Assembly (NCBI GenBank): GCA_037954325.1
Contig: JBBMNZ010000018.1
Coordinates: 9,064,501-9,128,500 of the forward strand
Origin: Fistularia commersonii
Lineage: Eukaryota > Chordata > Actinopteri > Syngnathiformes > Fistulariidae
DNA length: 64,000 bases
Direction: 5' to 3'
The notes beneath the pieces are model-generated. The model ran no database searches, was not told the DNA's origin, and saw nothing but the letters and a program-made list of their open reading frames with translations. This document shows positions 56,301-64,000 of the stretch, piece by piece; position 1 is the first letter of the stretch, and each line of letters starts with the position of its first letter. The translations under genes and the position numbers were made by a program.

Positions 56301-58862
56301 GGCTGCTTGAGGATTAGGGTTATTATCTCCAATTACCAGTTACAAAATAGTACATTGAAAAGGTGTTCAAAATGATCATCAGCAAAGTCTGGCTCAAGTA
56401 TCAAAAGTTAAATGGTCCCTTTTTGTCAGTGGGTGTGTTATTTGGAATTTGAAACTATATGAAATATGTTTAAACTGACTGAAACCAATCTTTTCATCAA
56501 CTCAAATACACTGTTAGTGGTTGTTTTAAACCTTTTAGTTTAAGACGTGGGGCTGGAGCTTTCAGACAAATGTATTAAAGTAGAAAGTACAATATTTATT
56601 TATAGGAAGATTCAAATTGAAGCACAGTAAAACATGAAGAGCTTTACTCAAGTAGAGCACTGAGGTAAATGTACTTAGTTACTGTCCACAGTGCTCTCCA
56701 TGTGACGCATATGTGAAAAAAAAAAAGGAACTCGACTTCTATTGAGTCGCCTCCGTCTCTCTCCACCTCAGACTCCAACTCTCCCCAGTTGACAGAGGCT
56801 CAGGTCTCTCTTGCGGACGCCGCAGACTGCGGCAGGATATCCCAGGACATGCTCTGCGCCAGGGGGATGGCGGCGGGTTCAAATGCATGCCGTGTAAGCC
56901 CAACCACACAGAAAATTTAACTCAGTTGTTAATAAATGCAGCCTGTTGTTCTCTGAACATGCCATGTCTTCAAGAGCAGTTTTATGGTCTCGCCAGCACC
57001 CAACTGCTGATTGACCCCATGTCTTCTGCATTGAACAAACTATATTTAACTCATTCTTTTTAGAAACACACAATGAGGGTCACTGTCGTCGGAAAATTTA
57101 CTAATTAACCCTGTGAAATTCTAAGTTTCCTTCATTATGTAAGGAGCCACCGCCAGTCATAGGGGGTATTTTTTTGGAGCGGTTCTCCGGGGGAATTCAA
57201 AGTATGTCCGAGGTCTTACGCAACGGGCTGCGAGGCCGACTGCAGTCAAAACAAAGAGCTGCGTTATCTTTTGCGCAGCATGCTTCAAAGAGACATTCAT
57301 CTCTCCCCCTGCTGGTACATTTAGACAGCTGAAAACACAGCCATTTGAAAGTTAAAGCGGCACAGTGACGCGGCGGTCCGTGGTTCGAATCCAGGGTGAC
57401 CCCGAGTGTATGATAAGCATATATAAAAAAATGAATGGAAGTTTTGATAGATCTAATCAAAATCATTGTGAAAACTTTTTTTTTTTTTCCTCAGATTGAA
57501 AGTGGAGGCCCTCTGGTGTCTCTGAGGGATGGAGTTTGGTGGCTTGTCGGAAACAGCGTTGGGAGCGAACGCTGCAACTGGCTCAATAATACAGCTGTTT
57601 TTGGCAATGTCACCTATTTTTTGGATTGGATACACAGACAGATGAAGGTAAGACAAAATATCACTGTGATAACTTACTGTCCATGATTGAGTGCAAAAAA
57701 GCTGGAAATATATATTGAGGAACTGCACAAAAATAGTTCTTGGCACATGCAAGATGTAATGATACAGTAAATGTAGAGGTCTTAATGAAATGGTTGGTGC
57801 TTTCCTTTTCCTATTTGTTTGACAAATTGATGAATTATTCATTATTTGCGTTACGATCAGCCCTTTGTGAGCCTCAGGTAGCATCATACAGATGCAGTAT
57901 TTGCTTTAAGCATATGGAAAGATACAGAGGGAGCTGCATTATGTCTTTGTAGATCTAGAAAAAAGCATACAACAGGGTGCCAAGAAAGGAACTATGGTAC
58001 TGTATGAGGAAGTCTATCAGAGAAGTATGTTAAGCTGGTGCAGGACATGTATTTGAGCAGTGAGACAGTGGTGAGGTGTGCGGTAGGTGGGACAGTGAAG
58101 TTCAAGGTGGAGGTGGGACTATGTCAGGGATCGGCTCTTGAGCCCCTTCTTGTTGGCAACGGTGATGGACAGACTGACAGATGAGGTTAGAGAGGAATCT
58201 CCATGGACTACAATGTATGTGGATGACATTGTGATTTCTGGTGAGAGCAGGTGGAGGAAAATCAGAAACGTGTGGAGGTATGCCCTGGAAAGGAGAGGAA
58301 TGAAGGTTAGGTGAGTGAATGAGAGAGACCCAAGTGGAACAGTGAGGATACAGGGAGTGGATATATGGAAGGTGGAGGATAGGGTCAACAGTTCAGACCA
58401 ATGGAAAGGGTGGAGAGGAGGATCAGGAATGAGTCTCATCAGAGGGAGGGCAAATGTTGGATATTTTTTGAGATAAATTCAGACGTAGATAGTTTGGACA
58501 TGTACGGAGGAGGGATAGTGAAGATATCAGATGAAGGATGCTGAGGTTAGAATACCGGAGGAAGACCAAAGGCAAGATTTATAGATGGATGGGAAGAGGA
58601 CATGAAGTTAGTTGTGAAGAGATGACTGGGTGGGATGTTTGACTAGCAACCGAAAGGATAAGCAGGCTTTGTGATCAGGTGGCCTTTGAGATGAGTCAAT
58701 GACTGAATAACATAAAGGAATTCAGCAAATTTCTGTGTTGTTACCATGTTAATATTCATATAACCCCCCCCCAAAAAAAAACAAAACGTTTCAATTGATA
58801 CATTTACGACAGCTCCTTGAATGAAACTGTATTTCGGTTTGCAGAAACACAGAGACGACTGA
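47832..58862 (+). CDS. tmprss2: TMPRSS2-type transmembrane serine protease homologue, predicted catalytically inactive
   Basis: Thirteen exons join in consistent phase into 460 codons plus stop (human TMPRSS2 is 492 residues): 47832-47846, 48407-48554, 50280-50372, 50454-50567, 51758-51887, 51965-52075, 52168-52211, 55105-55267, 55353-55525, 56060-56158, 56772-56893, 57495-57647 and 58845-58862. Domain order is that of TMPRSS2: a cytoplasmic tail (1-62), one membrane helix (about 63-85, rich in Leu), an LDL-receptor class A module (about 90-124), an SRCR domain (about 125-218) and a trypsin-fold domain (about 229-460). It is a type II membrane protein. Active TMPRSS2 cleaves extracellular proteins after Arg/Lys, but this copy lacks the catalytic His (Asn269), the S1 Asp (Asn401), the GDSGG motif (IESGG, 405-409) and the IVGG activation start. 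Asp317 and Ser407 remain. The absence of stops or frameshifts argues against a decayed pseudogene. The family could alternatively be called TMPRSS2-like, since I cannot tell an orthologue from a paralogue. Confidence 0.9.
47985..48200 (+). repeat. tRNA-derived SINE, partial
   Basis: Head tttggtagcgcagttattag and body ctgtgtggagtttgcatgtt, with ggtttcctcctgcactccaa. It lies in intron 1 of the tmprss2-like gene. Confidence 0.7.
48776..49509 (+). mobile_element. hAT transposon remnant with transposase fragment
   Basis: Ends CAGTGTTTCCCAACCACTGT and GGTTGGGAAACACTG are inverted repeats. Within, a decayed transposase reads [45 protein letters not shown] and [19 protein letters not shown], as in hAT-Charlie/ZBED-related transposases. 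No clean 8-bp duplication is visible. It is an internally deleted copy. Confidence 0.78.
49610..49775 (-). repeat. tRNA-derived SINE, reverse partial
   Basis: gggcaatttagggtgtccaa, then gaaaacatgcaaactccgca and gtcggaatcaaatcaggga are the reverse of the SINE body and B box. Confidence 0.68.
49800..50220. other. AT-rich intron remainder
   Basis: Poly(T), poly(A) and simple repeats. A short aatcacagctccttttgagc segment was not identified. No exon was found before 50280. Confidence 0.4.
50454..50567 (+). CDS. tmprss2: tmprss2-like exon 4: LDL-receptor class A module
   Basis: The exon reads [20 protein letters not shown] and then [16 protein letters not shown], with the six-cysteine LDLa pattern and the acidic calcium cage (D, D, D/E after WCDG). 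The spacing matches human TMPRSS2, where the same segment reads [25 protein letters not shown] in two parts. The intron before it (50373-50453) is only 81 bases and open in frame. Confidence 0.88.
50850..51050 (+). repeat. tRNA-derived SINE, 3' body
   Basis: agttctccccatgtctgcgt, ggtttcctcccacggtccaa, aaacatgcagg and accggcaactggccaagggt. The head is missing. Confidence 0.65.
51184..51538. mobile_element. 0.36-kb inverted-repeat MITE, copy 2
   Basis: Ends cactgctcaaaaaaagaaag and cctttatttttttgagcagt. Nearly identical to the copies at 21079 and 55575. It lies in the intron before the SRCR exons. Confidence 0.9.
51545..51700 (+). repeat. SINE 3' tail with ATGA repeats
   Basis: ggtccaggttgaaccctgcc, caatgacagcttggataggc and a tail of atgaatgaatga. 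This is the 3' end of the common fish SINE. Confidence 0.65.
51758..52211 (+). CDS. tmprss2: tmprss2-like exons 5-7: SRCR domain
   Basis: Exons 51758-51887, 51965-52075 and 52168-52211 form one scavenger-receptor cysteine-rich domain. It begins [20 protein letters not shown], close to the human VRLYG...QVYSS start. Further markers are [26 protein letters not shown] and TLQCV. The four cysteines typical of the TMPRSS2 SRCR domain are present. The codon for Asp219 is split across the next intron (G|AT), which fixes the phase into the protease domain. Confidence 0.88.
52785..54352 (-). mobile_element. RTE-type LINE with long open RT frame, antisense in tmprss2-like intron
   Basis: A single open frame of 501 codons (54317 to 52812) covers the reverse transcriptase and C-terminal region. 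It includes [79 protein letters not shown], the catalytic FADDIVI and the end KLTHCGDP. The endonuclease half is missing (5' truncated), so it cannot move by itself. It is flanked by the 19-bp target duplication ttgatatgatttggaaaac at 52766-52784 and 54353-54371. Clade assignment to RTE is from resemblance; a Rex3 (also RTE) copy lies at 58985. Confidence 0.88.
54314..54366. repeat. Perfect 22-bp inverted repeat at LINE 5' junction
   Basis: Arms ccaaatcatatcaacactcg+tg (54314-54335) and its exact reverse complement (54345-54366) surround a 9-base loop. The right arm overlaps the target-site duplication, so the left arm is a back-copy of flanking DNA. Confidence 0.9.
54375..55104. other. tmprss2-like intron remainder
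   Basis: No exon or repeat family was recognised between the LINE insertion and exon 55105. Confidence 0.5.
55105..58862 (+). CDS. tmprss2: tmprss2-like exons 8-13: trypsin-fold domain with altered active site
   Basis: Exons 55105-55267, 55353-55525, 56060-56158, 56772-56893, 57495-57647 and 58845-58862. The fold markers [32 protein letters not shown] and [17 protein letters not shown] are clear. Deviations by chymotrypsin numbering: His57 is Asn269 (TAANC instead of TAAHC), Asp189 is Asn401, Gly193 is Ile405 and Asp194 is Glu406. The activation site reads R228-VSGS instead of R-IVGG. Asp102 (Asp317) and Ser195 (Ser407) remain. The last exon adds only KHRDD and the stop, comparable to the short RADG ending in human. 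The 42-58 type disulphide pair (Cys254/Cys270) is kept, so the fold is probably intact. Confidence 0.88.
55575..55930. mobile_element. 0.36-kb inverted-repeat MITE, copy 3
   Basis: Ends cactgctcaaaaaaataaag and cctttatttttttgagcagt between TA dinucleotides. It sits 50 bases downstream of the exon carrying the catalytic Asp codon. Confidence 0.9.
57345..57405 (+). repeat. SINE head fragment
   Basis: aagcggcacagtgacgcgg followed by ggttcgaatccagggtgac, matching A- and B-box regions of a tRNA-derived SINE. The body is missing. Confidence 0.55.
57905..58650 (+). mobile_element. Degenerate RTE-type LINE fragment
   Basis: Broken RT sequence reading through [21 protein letters not shown] codons, AEVC-like [11 protein letters not shown] and [14 protein letters not shown], then decayed C-terminal pieces (gacatgtacggaggagggat). 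It has many small deletions and lies between the last two tmprss2-like exons. Confidence 0.78.
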
Positions 58863-58947
58863 AAACGTTGCAAACGAAGATGCCAGTTGTTGAAATCAAG
58901 CTATTGTTCCACGTTGCTTCAATAAAACAGCTTAAAACTCTATCATC
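58863..58947 (+). terminator. tmprss2: tmprss2-like 3' UTR and poly(A) signal
   Basis: The short trailer after the stop at 58860-58862 carries AATAAA at 58921-58926, about 60 bases downstream. This supports the assignment of the tiny 58845 exon as terminal. Confidence 0.75.
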
Positions 58948-58984
58948 GAATCTACAGAATGTTTTTTATTTGGATATCTAATCA

Positions 58985-59790
58985 TTCATTCATCCATCTG
59001 GATGCCGGAGCAGCGAGGCCGAGATCTCCCTCTCCCCTGCCACATGGTCCAGCTCCTCTAGGGGGACCTCATGGCGTTCCCAGGCCAGCCTGGACACATT
59101 GTCTGTCCAGCGTGTCCTGGGTCTTCCCCGTAGTCGCCTCCTAGATAGACATGCCCGGAATACCTCCCCTTGGAGGCATCCTGAGCAGATACCTGAGCCA
59201 CCTCATCTGACTCCCTCTATTGAGGAGCAGCGGCTCTACTCCGAGCTCCTCCCGGATGACCGAACTTCTCACCCTATCTCTAAGGGAGAGTCCGGCCACC
59301 CTGCGAAGGAAACTCATTTCGGCCGCTTGTATCCACGATCTCGTTCTTTCTCGTGACCATAGGTGAGGGTGGGAACATAACTGTAAATCTTTTGGCTCAG
59401 TATCACTGAGTCCGTATTTGGCGTCTGCATCGCCGCAGAAGCCGCACCGATTCGCCTGTCTATCTCCCGCTCCATCCTTCCCTCACTCGTCAACAAGACC
59501 CTGAGATACTTGAACTCCTCCACTTGGGGCAGGACCTCTTCCCCAACTTAAGTTGCCAATCCACCTATTTCCAGTTGAGCACCACGGTCTCGGATTTGGG
59601 GGCGCCGATCCTCATCCTGGCTGTTTCACACTCGGCTGCGAACCGTTCCAGTGAGAGATGGAAAACATGGCCTGATGAAGCCAACAGAATCACACAGCCT
59701 CAAAAAGCAGAGACTCGATCCTGCGGCCACAAAACCAGATCCCCTCGACGCACTGGCTGCACCTAGAAATTCTGTCCATTAAAGTTATGA
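58985..59790 (-). mobile_element. Rex3 (RTE clade) LINE 3' end
   Basis: Reading from the tail (attcattcatccatc) the + strand shows ggcgttcccaggccagcctg, gtcctgggtcttccccgtag, ctcattccggccgcttgtat-like and ctgaactcctccacttgggg-like blocks. These are characteristic of fish Rex3. The encoded - strand protein includes MEEFKYLRVLLTSEGRMERE and IDRRIGAASAAMQ. It is a 5'-truncated copy lying between the convergent 3' ends of the two membrane-protein genes. Confidence 0.83.
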
Positions 59791-59929
59791 ACAGAATTAA
59801 TTTATATTAAATTTTCTAAAATCAGCTTGACTTAGCATCTGTAGATCCAGAGGATGCGTGGATTCTCCAACACACCGATGGCATTCTCCATGGCATCTAA
59901 CACTATATGTACATTTGATTTGGGCTCAA

Positions 59930-61743
59930 GAGTTTTTATTTCCAGCACAAATTTAACTTCGATACAGAAAAAAAAACACTTTAAAATAAGTGAATGAAAT
60001 TATTTCAGGTTGCCTTCAAATTAATCTGAAGGCCCGACGTGTATATATATGTCTTTTGGAAAAATATTGAATAATAATACTGACAATTATTTCCACCATT
60101 TTCTGATTTGATGAAAATAATCCCATTTAAATTGTTTTTTTTGTGTTTGTAGAGTGAGGTAGTTCCTCTTCCCTGGAAGTAGCCAAGTTCATCGCCGGGC
60201 CTCTTTCTTTGTTTTCGACAACTTGGGCCAATCAAATTTGTTCTCTAAATGATGTTGGAAGACAATTGGGAAGAAGAACGAATGAGGTGCCTAAGGCTGA
60301 AAATCACCACAGCCTCTGTGAAACTTTACAATACAATAAAGAATGTATGAATTGCTGGATTGGGTACAATCGGCCACTTCGCCTATAGAGTTGATAAATT
60401 ACGTATATCTGAAGATGGGCCAACATTGCTATTGATCACTGATTCTGTGTGTGTGTGCGTGCGTGCGTGCACCCTAAGGCATCGCATCAGAAAACTGTCG
60501 ACATTCTTTAGTCCTCTAGTTTTACAGAAAAAAAAACAGTTTGGACGTCCTTTGGCTTCCGATGCCAGCTAGATTTTTGTATAAAATGCACATTATAAAT
60601 ATTGTGTCTGCACCTTAAAAGCGAAGAATACGAACAATAATGCAGACAGTGGAAAGGCTTCAAATACACAGGATTTGTAAAATTACAAGAGTACAAGAGA
60701 CTGTGTAATTATTAATAACAATCATTTCACCCCCACAGGTTTCAGAAATATTAATCTTGAGCTTTACATTACGCTTTTGATTGCTAGTTGAGACAAAGTG
60801 CGATTTCGCCGAGTGAATCCTGCCCCGCTTATCCTGTCGGGTGCAAAATATACAAGCGGTGAGCGAAGATTTAAACGGCGTTACAAGCACTGTAAACATG
60901 AGTTTAACTTCTGACATTCCGTAACAACAGTGATTGTTTCAGCAGCTTTTTCACCTCCAATTCGATTACCGCAGACGCAAGACACACTGTGACTGTGGCT
61001 CTGAGGCGCGAGAAGACAAGCGGCTACATTCTTTTCTCGGATGTTTCCGTGTTATGTCTCGTGGCCGTGCATCACCCGCTTTAAAAAAACAAGAAAGGCA
61101 CTTTTAAAGATGACATGGAACCTTTGGAAATGAAAAATATACATTTTTTTTTTTCCTCTTAAAAATGATAGTGGTAGTTTGTTGAAGAATGCACCAGTGG
61201 TTGTAGAGCGTGTGCTCTTTTTGTCTTGCGCCCACTGTCCTGTGTCTTGTCAGCAAGGAAGGGGATCCCACCCTTCGAGCGCGCCGTCACAGATCGCCGG
61301 TTCTGTTGGGTTCTGCTACAAGTTTTGTTTCGTGGGGTGTTTAGTAGTTCATTTCACCCTTGACATCCTACATTCGCCGGAGTGCTTTTGTCTGCGCGTG
61401 TTTTCTTCTTGAACAGTTTTTCCTCGGCGACGGTGTTGACGTCTTACGAATGCAGACCAAACGCAACAGAACAAGAAAACCGTTACAACCCGAAATGCTT
61501 TGTATGTCACGGACGGTTGTTTTTTGAAGGTGGTTTTAACCGGGTGGATATTTTTCCTTTGAGAGGCAGTTGATGGTCTGTGTCTACCTCTATCGGGGTT
61601 AAGTGGACGCTTGCAGCTTGTTGGAGATCTGGATGTCGCCAGTCAGTGCCGGTTGAACCTCACCCCATCTCCAATGCCGAGGGCTGGCTCTGTTCCCTAC
61701 TTCCCCGCCCGTTCACCCGGTGTGCCCGTCCGCTTCCTGTCAG
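59930..61743 (-). terminator. bace2: bace2 3' UTR (probable) and downstream spacer
   Basis: No other coding exon was found between the bace2 stop (61744) and the Rex3 insertion. The region is non-repetitive apart from a short GT/GC run at about 60447-60470. It is therefore likely bace2 trailer. On the - strand an AATAAA lies at 59940-59935, giving a possible 1.8-kb 3' UTR. This end point is a guess from the hexamer alone. Confidence 0.35.
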
Positions 61744-63889
61744 TCACTTGATGCGGTGCCGCACAAGCGAGGATTCGTCGGTTATCTCCCCAGAGCGGTC
61801 CCTGCGTCGACACGGCAGGACCAGCAGGAGTAGCAGAATGATGAGGACCACGGCGCACACGGCCATCAGGGCATAGGAGATCATCCACAGAAGAGGCTCC
61901 TTCAGTATGCCACTGGAGCAGTCGGTCGCCACATCTGTCGCTGAGAAAGGTCCTCTTATCTCCGACAGAGCTGCGCCGCCGCTCACTGCACAAAAATACA
62001 GTCGGATTCATACTAGCTGTGTCATCCGAAATGTCGGAACAAACGGGTGGTCAAACTTGAAATGAAGCTTAGCTAAAGATTTGGGGCTAAAGGACTATGA
62101 TAAATAAGTGGCACCAAAACCCTAAATTTTTATTAAGTCTAACATGTCTTTCCATGCTTTTCAAAAAAATATTGTACATCTACTTGATAGAACCTGTAAG
62201 TTCATAATAGTGATGGGAAATTCGATTTTTTTTTAATGACTCCAGTATATATGAGTCACGCACCAAAGAGAATTGGGTTTTGGAGTAATTCGAGTCACTG
62301 AGTCAATCACCCATTTTCTGAGCAGGCCGGCTGCTCTGAGCTACTGAGTGATTCATTTATGTAGTTACTCAGTGAGTCGTTCGTTTAGTGATTGGGGAGG
62401 GCTGCTGTGAACTACTGAGTGGTTCCTTCATTGAGCTACTCAGTGAGTTGATCGTTTAGTAAGTGAGGAGGGCTGTTATGAGTTACGGAGTGATTTGTTC
62501 ATTTAGTTACTTAGTGATCCGTTTGTTAATGGGGAGGGCTGCTGTTAACTACTTGGTGACACATTCCTTGAGTTACTGGAACTTACAGGAGCACTGCTGT
62601 GAGCTACTGAGTAATTTGTTCACTGAGTTACTGAATGAGTCGTTCATTTTGTGAGTGGGGAGGGGGCTAATGTAAGCTTTCTGTGATTCTTCGTTCATAA
62701 CTCTTAGCAAGGAAACAAGAAACCAGAGCTACTGCTTTTCCCACAGGGCTAATCCAGTCCTTAAGTTGAGATAGTTATACAAATGCTTTTAAAGCAGCAG
62801 TCATACAATAATGAAATCTTGTCTAGTCTCTTATTTTCTCTCATCTCTATATTTTCTTTCTAGCCTCTTTGGTAGATAGTAGTGGCCGGGAAGAGTTAGT
62901 GAATGAGTTAATAGAGACAATGAATGATGAGTCATTAAAATGTACCAATGAGTTTTGAACGATTCATTCACACATCATACAACTTCATGGAATTCAGCCC
63001 CCGTAAAGAATATAATGTTTGATTATTTAATGAAGTAAAGTTTCACGAATATTCTGTCCATTCCGTATAAATTTATAGAATTGAACAACATCTATCAGTA
63101 ACCAAAACCACAACCGGGGCAGTTGTATGAAGAACATACATAGAAACGTGTAAATAATCTGCTACAACGCAGCCTTTTAGTCAGTGATTGAAGCGTCAAT
63201 CACTAGTGACCACTGCAAAGAAACTCATCAATAGTTTTATCTTTTTTCTTTAACTGCTCTGTCACAAGTCTGCATCCTTGTAACATACGGCAGACTACTG
63301 CTCCAATACCGATTACTGAATACGGAGCAAAGTTGATCTTTGTACTTAAAAGAGGTGGCTGGTACAAACTCAGTTCAGCTAACTCAAACTTATTTCTCAA
63401 GGGGGGTTGGGGGGTGTCCCATCAATGGTGTTTACAAACTTCAACAGGTTCAGCAGGCTGTGTTGACCCACCTGCACAGGTGCTGATGGCGAAGCCCAGT
63501 CTTTTTTGAGCCCGATCGAACACCACGTAGAACCCTTCCATGACTGTGGCACCGATCACAAGGCCGTTGGCAGAGGAGGACACTCCGAAACGGAAGCAGT
63601 CCAATGTGCCATCCACATCTGTGATTGGCTGGATGTATAGCTGTCGTGTGTGGGGAGGGGGGAACAAACAGGAAACTACTGACAACCATACCTTCATGTT
63701 TCTTCAGGGAATATCCTGTGTGTGTTTGTGTCAACGTACCTGGGGAAGGATGGTGATGCGGAAGGACTGGGTGTTGTTGGTTGCTCTTAGATAGATTGAG
63801 AGCTTGGGGAAAAACCTCCACGGGGTCTCTCCTTTCATCCAGCAAGCGAGCTTAGTGCCGTCCCAAAACCCTGAAGAAAAATCCTGAAT
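61744..63889 (-). CDS. bace2: beta-secretase 2, last three coding exons (5' part beyond window)
   Basis: BACE2 is a type I membrane aspartyl protease of the secretory and endosomal pathway that cleaves APP-family and other membrane proteins (PMEL in pigment cells). Exons on the - strand, in gene order: 63889-63740 (50 codons, IQDFSSGFW to RITILPQ), 63640-63472 (QLYIQPITD to ISTCA, including NGLVIGATVMEGFYVVFDRA) and 61985-61744. The last has a membrane helix (about 24 hydrophobic residues around AVVLIILLLLLVLP), a basic stop-transfer CRRRDR and the tail DESSLVRHRIK. The human BACE2 tail is DESSLVRHRWK, whereas BACE1 ends quite differently, so this is BACE2. Phases join as GCA G|TG. Both catalytic Asp motifs lie upstream, outside the window. 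The gene is convergent with the tmprss2-like gene. Confidence 0.95.
61986..63471. repeat. bace2 last intron with ~75-bp minisatellite
   Basis: The stretch 62290-62670 contains about five imperfect 75-bp units of the form gagctactgagtgattcgtt, then agttactcagtgagtcgttc and tggggagggctgctgtgag. The flanks are AT-rich and contain no recognised exon. Confidence 0.75.
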
Positions 63890-64000
63890 CTGTGAACCGG
63901 AGGTGAGGGGGAAAACACGGACGGAGCAGTTAAGAGGCGATGAAATAAATTCATAACCTTGCTCAGTTGAGATTTACTAAGCAGGGAAGCTATTCTTTCA

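Noticed and set aside
57345..57405. A tRNA gene
   Set aside because: A- and B-box-like sequences are present but no cloverleaf can be drawn; it is a SINE head.
61744..63889. BACE1 rather than BACE2
   Set aside because: The DESSLVRHR tail and the SEIRGPFSATDVATDC juxtamembrane segment are BACE2-type; BACE1 ends differently.

Overview
This window is vertebrate nuclear DNA, almost certainly from a ray-finned (teleost) fish. The evidence is intron-split coding sequence with GT-AG junctions, vertebrate proteins (ATM, a TMPRSS2-type protease homologue, BACE2), and the typical fish repeats: RTE-type and Rex3 LINEs, CR1/Rex1-type LINEs, Tc1, pogo-like and hAT transposons, tRNA-derived SINEs and many CA/TA microsatellites. 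No prokaryotic features, CRISPR arrays, rRNA or free-standing tRNA genes were seen.

Layout. (1) Positions 1 to about 47385, + strand: the DNA-damage kinase ATM, missing only its first few coding exons, which lie upstream of the window. I placed 58 exons. Joined, they read open for 2904 residues to the stop at 46943. The first exon is cut by the window edge, and reading phases agree across every junction. (2) 47832-58862, + strand: a complete 13-exon type II transmembrane serine protease homologue of the TMPRSS2 type, 460 residues, with a poly(A) signal at 58921. Its reading frame is intact, but the catalytic His is Asn, the S1-pocket Asp is Asn, the GDSGG motif is altered and the activation-cleavage motif is lost, so it looks like a catalytically dead but maintained 'pseudoprotease'. 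(3) 61744-63889 and beyond the window, - strand: the last three coding exons of beta-secretase 2 (bace2), convergent with the protease homologue.

Introns and intergenic DNA are packed with mobile elements, several nested with readable target-site duplications. RTE-type LINE copies lie at 1450-3740, 5965-7530, 8970-9599, 27440-29470, 52785-54352 and 57905-58650. A Rex3 copy lies at 58985-59790 and CR1/Rex1-type 3' ends at 22720-23712, 37625-38440 and 40215-41180. Tc1 copies lie at 11785-12478 and 37400-39430, pogo-like elements at 13079-15281, 19475-20361 and 27819-28894, and hAT elements at 1684-2298, 2940-3184, 10184-10667, 19090-20645 and 48776-49509. Three near-identical 0.36-kb inverted-repeat elements lie at 21079, 51184 and 55575. 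One minisatellite family occurs in two different ATM introns.

Functionally the three genes are unrelated parts of one chromosomal neighbourhood: a nuclear checkpoint kinase and two membrane-anchored protease-fold proteins. The most notable biology is the pseudoprotease. Next come two ATM regulatory sites that differ from human (the S1981-type SQ site and the C2991-type cysteine) and two 81-bp stop-free in-frame introns.
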